Origin: Shewanella sp. KT0246
GTDB lineage: Bacteria; Pseudomonadota; Gammaproteobacteria; Enterobacterales; Shewanellaceae
Direction: 5' to 3'
Length of the DNA: 64,000 bases
Assembly (NCBI RefSeq): GCF_019654955.1
Contig: NZ_BPEV01000009.1
Location: forward strand, 62,001-126,000
Shown: one piece after another, positions 54,487 through 61,600 of the stretch
Layout of the letters: each line of letters begins with the position of its first letter
How positions within the stretch are numbered: position 1 is the first letter of the stretch
Translations under genes and position numbers: made by a program
Notes under the pieces: model-generated
What the model saw: only the letters and a program-made list of their open reading frames with translations
What the model was told of the DNA's origin: nothing
Database searches by the model: none

Positions 54487-54972
54487 TCAATCTCTAAAGT
54501 TATTAAACTGAAAAGGCTGGCCCAATTCAGACTCTTTTGCCAAGCGCATGACTGCTTGTAAATCATCACGCTTCTTACCGGTAACCCGCACAGAGTCGCC
54601 TTGAATAGATGACTGCACTTTTAACTTGCTGTCTTTAATCTGTTTAACCAACTTTTTAGCAATCAGGGTATCGATACCTTGTTTGAAGTTCACTTTCAAA
54701 CTGAAGGTTTTACCACTATGCACTGACTTTTCGTCAACATCCATTGCTGATGGTTCAACATTACGTTTACTTAACTGAATGCGTAAGATATCCACTAACT
54801 GACGACATTGAAAATCATCCTCAGCTTTTAAGGTCACTGTATGATCTTTATGTTCAATCTCAGCTTCTTTACCACGAAAGTCGAAACGACCTGCAAGTTC
54901 TCGGCGTGAATTCTCAACAGCATTACGTAATTCAACTTCATCGACTTCTGAAACGATGTCCATTGATGGCAT
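54487..54972 (-). CDS. yajQ: YajQ-family nucleotide-binding protein
   Basis: A 161-residue YajQ protein ([79 protein letters not shown]). The family binds nucleotides, and some members bind cyclic di-GMP and act as signalling effectors. That is of interest because two cyclic-di-GMP enzymes are encoded in this window. Length and sequence are complete. Confidence 0.96.
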   Translation of the reverse strand: MPSMDIVSEVDEVELRNAVENSRRELAGRFDFRGKEAEIEHKDHTVTLKAEDDFQCRQLVDILRIQLSKRNVEPSAMDVDEKSVHSGKTFSLKVNFKQGIDTLIAKKLVKQIKDSKLKVQSSIQGDSVRVTGKKRDDLQAVMRLAKESELGQPFQFNNFRD

Positions 54973-55141
54973 AGTTATTCTCCCATTTAATCATTGTGCT
55001 AATAATACCATTTTAACAGGAAGCGCAAACCCTCCATAAAATAGAAAACATTAATTAACTGGAATTTAATGACTTTACCCGCGGCTTTTTTTATCATTGT
55101 TTCACTCAGACGATATTGCATCAGGTTAAGTAAACGACAAC

Positions 55142-55519
55142 ATGAAATTAAAATTATTTTTCACTGCTGCATTTGCTTTAGCTATTCTTGTTGTCAGTTA
55201 TCTTGTTTTCTCAAAACCGAACTATCCCATTACTTTTAATAACATGGACAAAGTAGGCCATATTCTGAGTTTTTTCGGGTTAGCTTTTTTAGCCTACTTC
55301 GCTTTTAAACCTAAATGGTATTGGATGTGCTCGGTACTGACTTTTTACGCAATATTGATTGAGGTAATTCAATCTCAAATCCCTTATCGCAGTGCTTCTT
55401 TGGCTGATGTCGTCGCAGATGTATTTGGCATTGCTTTATTTTATATGTTCTTGTTTATATTTAGAAAGTATCAAGCGGCTAAGTTATTCCCTAAATCGTC
55501 ATCAAAAGCGAGTAACTGA
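55142..55519 (+). CDS. VanZ-family membrane protein
   Basis: A 125-residue protein with four hydrophobic segments and the VanZ-like block MDKVGHILSFFGLAFLAYFA and RSASLADVVADVFGIALF. Members are small membrane proteins of unknown biochemical role. Its stop overlaps the next gene start by one base. Confidence 0.85.
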   Translation: MKLKLFFTAAFALAILVVSYLVFSKPNYPITFNNMDKVGHILSFFGLAFLAYFAFKPKWYWMCSVLTFYAILIEVIQSQIPYRSASLADVVADVFGIALFYMFLFIFRKYQAAKLFPKSSSKASN

Positions 55520-56613
55520 TGAGTTCAAAACTGGTTCCTCCTGCTCAAAAGGCTTCTAACCAAAGCTCTCTTAACAAAAGCGCATCTAACCAAAGTGCAC
55601 CCAATATTGTCATCGTCGGTGCTGGTGCTATTGGCATGCTGATTTATCATCAGCTGACTCACGCTACTTCCCTTAACAACACGCCATCAAAACCTACTAA
55701 ACCTCTTTTACTCGGTCGAAATTTCTGTTTATCGACAACTGACATTCAAACTCAATCGCTGACTGTTGAAACGTTTTCTGATGACTCATTAATAAATGAC
55801 ACCATAGTTCAGCCTTGCTTGGTTAATAATCTCAGTGCTGTCACATCTGAACAGTTATCGAATATTGAGTTGGTTATTATGTGCGTAAAGTCTTATCAGG
55901 TGAATGATGCTGTTGCAGCGCTCATTGATAAACTACCCAGTAAAGTTACCTTGTTATTGCTACACAATGGATTGGGACCACACCTCCAGGTCATTAAGCT
56001 TATTGAAACCCATCAACGTGACGATATCTGTTTATATCTTGGAACGACTTCTCAAGCCGCATTAAAGGTAGGGCAACTGCACGTTCGTCAAACTGGCACA
56101 GGTAAAACTGTTATTGGCAAAATCCGCGGAGCGGCAATATCACAGCAATTGGAATCAATACTATTAAGTACAATTCCAAATAGTGAGACTCACTCAAATA
56201 TCTTGCTCGGTTTATGGCAAAAGCTCATAGTCAATTGCGCCATCAACCCACTCACTGCAATCGAGCAGTGTAACAACGGTCAACTCGCACAAGCGCAATA
56301 CCAAGATCGAATCAATGCTATTGCCACTGAGTGCATTGAAGTAGCAAAGGCTGCAGGAGTTCAGCTTTCGCTAACAGAGTCTCTCAGTACCATTTATAAC
56401 GTTATTCAGCTCACAGCCAATAACTTTTCTTCCATGTACCAAGATGTAAAACATCAACGCACCACTGAAATTAAGCAAATTAATGGCTTTGTTACAATGC
56501 AGGCAAAACGTCATAATATAAACGTTCCTGTAAATCAGCATATGTTTGAAAAAATATCCTCATTAACAACTTATAAAGGTAAGCATTCTTCAAACAAAAT
56601 TACCATTGAATGA
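55519..56613 (+). CDS. 2-dehydropantoate 2-reductase-like (PanE/ApbA family)
   Basis: A 364-residue NAD(P)-dependent reductase. After a 28-residue Asn/Ser/Ala-rich start comes the Rossmann motif IVIVGAGAIGMLIYHQL, then VIMCVKSYQVNDAVAAL, LLLHNGLGP and the C-terminal NCAINPLTAIEQCNNGQLA, SSMYQDVKHQRTTEIKQING. These fit ketopantoate reductase of pantothenate synthesis. The N-terminal extension is unusual, so the true start may be later. Confidence 0.88.
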   Translation: MSSKLVPPAQKASNQSSLNKSASNQSAPNIVIVGAGAIGMLIYHQLTHATSLNNTPSKPTKPLLLGRNFCLSTTDIQTQSLTVETFSDDSLINDTIVQPCLVNNLSAVTSEQLSNIELVIMCVKSYQVNDAVAALIDKLPSKVTLLLLHNGLGPHLQVIKLIETHQRDDICLYLGTTSQAALKVGQLHVRQTGTGKTVIGKIRGAAISQQLESILLSTIPNSETHSNILLGLWQKLIVNCAINPLTAIEQCNNGQLAQAQYQDRINAIATECIEVAKAAGVQLSLTESLSTIYNVIQLTANNFSSMYQDVKHQRTTEIKQINGFVTMQAKRHNINVPVNQHMFEKISSLTTYKGKHSSNKITIE

Positions 56614-56740
56614 CAACTAATATACTCTTAAAAACTAATCAATTGTATGAAATTTAAAACTTTATAGAATGTAACACTGAACGATTATAGAATAAACGAA
56701 AGTAGTTTCTCCTATATTTTATATAAGAAAGGAAATCTAA

Positions 56741-58234
56741 ATGTTCAAAAAATTTTTCATCGGGAATGACATTGAAAAACTCACTAAAAAAATTGAAGAG
56801 TTAACCAGTGCGACCGAAAGTCTTACCAATACGATTAATCGGCTAGAAAAAAACTTACCTAGGAGTAGTGAATCATCTAAAAAGCTGAGCCCCCCGAAAA
56901 AAGCTAGTGGTTTATCAATTGCAGTTTTAGGAACTCGAGGCCATGGGCAGAAACATATTGCAGCCTTTACAAAATTAAAAGGATGCTATATTTCCTACAT
57001 TTGTGATGTTGATAGTAAACAAGGAAAAGCTGCGGTAGAGAAAATATTTGAACTCACCGGATACCGTCCAAAATTCGTTCAAGATTTCAGGGAAATGCTA
57101 AAAGATGACACGGTCGACTGTGTAAGTATTGCAACCCCGCACCATTGGCACGCGAAAGCAACAATTTTAGCTCTTCAAGCTGGTAAGCATGTTTATGTTG
57201 AAAAACCTGTAACTCACACTTATTCAGAAAAACATGCCATCTTAGCTGCTGCCAAAAAATACGAAAAAATTGTACAAACAGGTACACAGCTTCGTTCTAA
57301 TACTTCCCTCGCTGCTGCAGGACAATATATGCGAGAAGGTAAGTTAGGAGATATTGAAGTCGTCCACTGTATAGTCCATAAAGATCGCCCACCTACTCCT
57401 GTAGTTAATGTAAGTAAAATACCTTCGACTGTAGATTATGATATCTGGTGTGGTCCAGCCCAAAAAGATGAAGTAACCAGAAGTAAATTCCACTATCATT
57501 GGCATTGGCTATGGCAATTTGGCAATGGGGCACTAGGAAATAATGGCATTCACAGGATTGATGCTGCAAGAATAGCGCTTGATCTCAAAGGCTATGGTGA
57601 TCTTGTTTTCAGTTGCGGTGGACGTTACGGACCATCAGATGCTGGAGAAACTCCAAATAATATGTTAACGGTGCATAAATTTGGAAAGACTTGGGTTCTA
57701 CAAGACATTTTAGGTTTAGCTCCCAAAGCTTTTAAGGGAATGGAGAATGCTGTAATTTTTTACGGAACCAAAGGAAAGATCGTTTATAAATCTGGCTACG
57801 CAGCAATCTGTGATGATAACTATAAAGAAGTTGAACGTTTTGAAGGAAAACAACTTAACCATTATTATAACTTTTTAGAAGCTGTAAGGGCAAAAGATCA
57901 AAAAGTCGCTCGTGGCCCTCTAGAGCAAGGGTTATTATCTGGCGACTTATGCCACCTCGGTAACATTTCGTACCGGATAGGAGAGATGACCGATTTTGCA
58001 TCTGTAAAAGAAGAGTTAGTAAATATTAATGCCCCACAATTCGTAAGTCAAAGGCTCGATGCCCTTATGGAAAACTTAATTGAAAACCAAGTGAAGCAAG
58101 AAATAGTTAAGGGGCAAACTTTATACCTATCTGAAAATGATATAAACCCAATACTTGAGAACTCTTCGGCTTCAAAACTTTTAGATGGCTATCATAGAAA
58201 AGGCTTTGAATTACCAGCACCTGAAGATGTTTAA
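56741..58234 (+). CDS. Gfo/Idh/MocA oxidoreductase with N-terminal coiled coil
   Basis: The 497-residue protein starts with about 50 residues of coiled coil (DIEKLTKKIEELTSATESLT), then a linker and a Rossmann domain (SIAVLGTRGHGQKHIAAF), the family motif VYVEKPVTH and the C-terminal alpha/beta domain. The catalytic region has KFHYHWHWLWQFGNGALGNN and GIHRIDAARIALDLKG. Family members oxidise sugars or their derivatives. The coiled coil replaces the Tat signal seen on many relatives. Substrate unknown. Confidence 0.85.
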   Translation: MFKKFFIGNDIEKLTKKIEELTSATESLTNTINRLEKNLPRSSESSKKLSPPKKASGLSIAVLGTRGHGQKHIAAFTKLKGCYISYICDVDSKQGKAAVEKIFELTGYRPKFVQDFREMLKDDTVDCVSIATPHHWHAKATILALQAGKHVYVEKPVTHTYSEKHAILAAAKKYEKIVQTGTQLRSNTSLAAAGQYMREGKLGDIEVVHCIVHKDRPPTPVVNVSKIPSTVDYDIWCGPAQKDEVTRSKFHYHWHWLWQFGNGALGNNGIHRIDAARIALDLKGYGDLVFSCGGRYGPSDAGETPNNMLTVHKFGKTWVLQDILGLAPKAFKGMENAVIFYGTKGKIVYKSGYAAICDDNYKEVERFEGKQLNHYYNFLEAVRAKDQKVARGPLEQGLLSGDLCHLGNISYRIGEMTDFASVKEELVNINAPQFVSQRLDALMENLIENQVKQEIVKGQTLYLSENDINPILENSSASKLLDGYHRKGFELPAPEDV

Positions 58235-58373
58235 AGTTGTAAAAATCGACTCTATGAAATTTTATAATATGTATTAAGCCATGTTTAAAGCCCTCTTAGG
58301 GCTTTAAACTTTTATAGAGAGTGCCATAAGCTAATACTCTCATTACACAACCTACTTTAATCTTTATAACTCA

Positions 58374-59048
58374 ATGAATAGTAAATTTCCTTCTAGCTTA
58401 CCCTTCATAATAATGCTATTTAATAAAAAAACTCTAGGCTGTTATATAGGGGCTTCATTGCTTACAGTATTAAGCATTGTCTATTTTGATCGAAGCATTG
58501 CCGAATTTATGCATCAACAAAGTCGATCAAATTTGATGTTTGAAGGCTTTTCTAAAATACCTCTGATGCTCGAAATAATTGCGGCAACGATTGTGCTTAT
58601 GAGTTTCAGCAAGCGCTATCAGACTAGGCTATTTCATATTCGGCAGATCATTATTTTGCTGGCCATTTTCGCTAGCATCATTCGAGTTGGCGCCAAAGTA
58701 TTATTCGGTCGCACTTGGCCTGAGACTTGGACTAACGATAACCTTTCATGGATTAGCCATGGCGTGGAAAGCTTTCACCCCTTTTCACTTTCCAATAGCT
58801 TTCACTCTTTTCCATCAGGGCACGCATTACTTACTTTCGCTTTTGCCAGTTTGTTTTGGTATTTCACACCTCAATTTAGGTTGTTGTGGATATTTTGCAT
58901 GGCTGCTGTCATCATCGGTCAACTCGGGCAAAATTATCACTTTTTAGGCGATTTACTGGCTGGGGCAGCCATTGGAACATTGGTCTGCCAGCTCACAATT
59001 AATGGCTATGTTCACTATTTCCTGGCACAAAAAAAGGCTCAAAATTGA
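58374..59048 (+). CDS. PAP2-family membrane phosphatase
   Basis: A 224-residue membrane protein with five or six spans. The three signature parts are KVLFGRTWP, SFPSGHA and GQNYHFLGD (the last replaces the usual SRxxxxxHxxxD with a Gln). Substrates of the family are lipid phosphates such as undecaprenyl diphosphate. A later ATG at 58414 (MLFNKKTLGC) is also possible. Followed by a short gap with a convergent gene. Confidence 0.85.
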   Translation: MNSKFPSSLPFIIMLFNKKTLGCYIGASLLTVLSIVYFDRSIAEFMHQQSRSNLMFEGFSKIPLMLEIIAATIVLMSFSKRYQTRLFHIRQIIILLAIFASIIRVGAKVLFGRTWPETWTNDNLSWISHGVESFHPFSLSNSFHSFPSGHALLTFAFASLFWYFTPQFRLLWIFCMAAVIIGQLGQNYHFLGDLLAGAAIGTLVCQLTINGYVHYFLAQKKAQN

Positions 59049-59070
59049 GCCTTCTCATTCAATGATGCGT

Positions 59071-60312
59071 TTAAATATCGATACCAAAACCGACAATAAA
59101 TTGGTAATCATTTTCCTTAGGTGTGTTCCCGTCTGAATCAGGTTGTGGGCTGCCAGTATGGTCCCAAACAAACGATAAATCTAAATCGAACATATCTGTC
59201 AGTTCAATCTCTAGCGTCGCTAAAGCATGGTGTGTGTAACCACCTGAATCGTCATTACCGTACTGGACTCGATATGAAGTAACAAAATCAATATCACTGG
59301 TTATTTCAGTATCATAAACAGTTTCAACTACCACTGTTGCTGAGCTGCTGTCTGTATCAACGCCATCCTCAACATTATTAAACTTTGTGTAGGTATACGC
59401 TGGGCCGCCTGAAATACTCCATTCAGTTTTAGCATTATCAATAATGTTATAACCTAAACCCGAACCTAAGGTGAGTTTATATTCGATGTTCAAAAACTTG
59501 TCAGTATAGATTTCAGCGAATATTGGTCTTAAATAGAATTGCTTAGATAAGAACCAATCAAAATTGGTATTGATACGATTGTTGTTAATCTTCTCTTCAT
59601 CGTCAGATTTTGAATAATTTCCAATATAATCAAAATTGAAACGAGATTCGGTGGTACGGCGAACCGTTTTCGCTATAGCACTGTAATCGATTTGATCAGT
59701 ATTACCTGAGCGAAAGTTTGCCCCTAAGGAAATTTTACTCGACCAGTAATTCGACTCTTTTTGCTCACCGGCAATAATCGTTAATATTTGGCTGCGATCA
59801 TACTGCTGCCCATCGATATACATAATGCCGTCTTTAACCAGCAACTGACCACTGTGAGTAGATAAATCTAAAAAACCAATACTCACAACACCAGCACTTT
59901 GCAGTACTTTTACATCTTCCCAATCAATAAAAATTGTATCCAGTTCATCACTTTCGAATTCTAATTTATCGTCATATAAGTTTTTGATTTCGCCTTTTAA
60001 CAGCTCTAACGAAGTGAATTGCAGCCAATCGTATTTGCTATCTTGAGGTAGGCTTAGCTGTTCAGGAGTGAAGGACGTTTTAACGATTGCAGACTCATCA
60101 AGAGCCGCCTTTGAAACAATTGAAGTTTGAGCTGTGGGGGTTCCTGTGTCTTCAAGGATTTCTTCTTCTGAAATTGTCGCTGCGAGCACATTTGAGCTAA
60201 GTAATAATGACAAACTTGCACAACTCAACGCGGTGCTCCACTTAGTGACTATTGGCGACGTGACTATTGGCGACGTTTTTTTGCGCGCGAAACGATGAGC
60301 AACCAGATCCAT
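59071..60312 (-). CDS. DUF481 outer-membrane beta-barrel protein
   Basis: A 413-residue exported protein. The signal peptide is preceded by a basic and Ser/Thr-rich start that carries a repeated TSPIV (see 60245-60274), then ALSCASLSLLLSSNVLAA. The C-terminal 240 residues form the DUF481 barrel: SSKISLGANFRSGNTDQIDY, ISGGPAYTYTKF and an end in FIVGFGIDI, typical of a barrel-closing strand. Residues 75-165 form a small DUF5 or PDZ-less domain with GILYIDGQ-like strands. Function unknown. Confidence 0.82.
   Translation of the reverse strand: MDLVAHRFARKKTSPIVTSPIVTKWSTALSCASLSLLLSSNVLAATISEEEILEDTGTPTAQTSIVSKAALDESAIVKTSFTPEQLSLPQDSKYDWLQFTSLELLKGEIKNLYDDKLEFESDELDTIFIDWEDVKVLQSAGVVSIGFLDLSTHSGQLLVKDGIMYIDGQQYDRSQILTIIAGEQKESNYWSSKISLGANFRSGNTDQIDYSAIAKTVRRTTESRFNFDYIGNYSKSDDEEKINNNRINTNFDWFLSKQFYLRPIFAEIYTDKFLNIEYKLTLGSGLGYNIIDNAKTEWSISGGPAYTYTKFNNVEDGVDTDSSSATVVVETVYDTEITSDIDFVTSYRVQYGNDDSGGYTHHALATLEIELTDMFDLDLSFVWDHTGSPQPDSDGNTPKENDYQFIVGFGIDI
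60245..60274 (-). repeat. 15-bp tandem duplication in the DUF481 gene
   Basis: GTGACTATTGGCGAC occurs twice head to tail (60245-60259, 60260-60274), in frame, giving two copies of SPIVT in the N-terminal part of the export signal. Confidence 0.92.
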
Positions 60313-60440
60313 AAAACTCTCCCTGAATAATGATGTCTTGGTTCTACCTTCGCCAGTATAGTATGAAAAAACAACAAATTGAAATCACTATTAGCCATTA
60401 CCCCCTTATTGATTTTAATGCCAATTATTTGAGACATTCT

Positions 60441-61337
60441 CTATGTCCACATAACTAGAATGGCCGCGACAGCAATTAATACTAAACCGAATACTTCATT
60501 CATTTTTATTTTTTGTTTAAGCCAAAAAACACTGATCAACATGGTAAAAAACACTTCAATCTGGCCTAAAGTTTTGACGTATGGAACCGCTTGTAACGAC
60601 ATGGCACTAAACCAACCAATTGATGCGATACAACTACAAATACTTATGAGTAATGTCAGTCGAGGCCTCTGCCATAATGCCAATAAGGTGATGCGGTCTT
60701 TTATGCTTAAATATGTCACTAATATCAGCGTTTGTAGACCTATCACTGATAGCAACACCCAAGCCGCTCTATGGGTAAAAGGGATAGCATCAACTACGCC
60801 TGTATCTGCAATCAACAATAAACTTGCTTCTCTGACCCAAAGAGAAGTAAAAGCAAACGCGACACCACTGCCTAAGCCTAATAGTATGGTATTGAGTGAT
60901 AACCGTTTAACGCCGCGCTGAGTGCTCAGTAACATCACTGCTACTGCGCCAATAATCACCCCAATCCAACCCAGTAAACTCAAGCTAGTGCCAAAAAACA
61001 ACACCCCCAAAATAGCAGCGACTAGCGCTTCGCTTTTAGCAAGCCCAGCCCCTACCGCGAAGTTTTTTAATTGAAACAATTTAACCATCAATCCTGTTGC
61101 CAGTATTTGCATTAATGATGCGCCAATCACAAAGCCATAAAACTGATAACTAAACTTTGGGAGTTCGCTAGGTTGGATTTGATAGAGGCTAAATAAATAG
61201 ATCGCAGCAATAGGGCCAGCCCAAATAAAGCGTGCGAGTGTGACACCACTGACTTTAACTTGCTGGCTTAGCTCGCTTTGAAATGCATTTCGCCAAGACT
61301 GCATAAAAGCGGCAAGTATCGTAAGTGCTATCCACAT
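60441..61337 (-). CDS. EamA/DMT-family transporter
   Basis: A 298-residue membrane protein with about ten hydrophobic segments in two halves, of the drug/metabolite transporter superfamily (start MWIALTILAAFMQSWRNAFQ; end IKMNEVFGLVLIAVAAILVM). The repeat structure of two EamA units is visible. Substrate cannot be told. A single-gene unit. Confidence 0.85.
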   Translation of the reverse strand: MWIALTILAAFMQSWRNAFQSELSQQVKVSGVTLARFIWAGPIAAIYLFSLYQIQPSELPKFSYQFYGFVIGASLMQILATGLMVKLFQLKNFAVGAGLAKSEALVAAILGVLFFGTSLSLLGWIGVIIGAVAVMLLSTQRGVKRLSLNTILLGLGSGVAFAFTSLWVREASLLLIADTGVVDAIPFTHRAAWVLLSVIGLQTLILVTYLSIKDRITLLALWQRPRLTLLISICSCIASIGWFSAMSLQAVPYVKTLGQIEVFFTMLISVFWLKQKIKMNEVFGLVLIAVAAILVMWT

Positions 61338-61485
61338 TAATGATGCCCAATAATTCTGAGATTTGAGGCCTATAACCTATCACATTGAGCCATATGATAC
61401 GGGGAAAGTTTGAGCTATTTATGTTTGTTGGTTATGAAAAATATTGCGAGGTTCAGCGTTTAGAAGCCACCAGCTCCGCTTAAAT

Positions 61486-61516
61486 AAAAAAACCAGCTGG
61501 GAACCCAACTGGCTTT
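61486..61516 (-). terminator. Terminator of the pullulanase gene
   Basis: Minus strand reads AAAAGCCAGTTGG-GTTC-CCAGCTGGTTTTTTT with one mismatch; about 85 bases after the stop. Confidence 0.8.
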
Positions 61517-61600
61517 TGCAATAAAGTACTAATCACACGTAACTTAGTCTCAAATTAAAGCTCTAATAAACAGACATTATCACTGTATGACTCATCTGTT

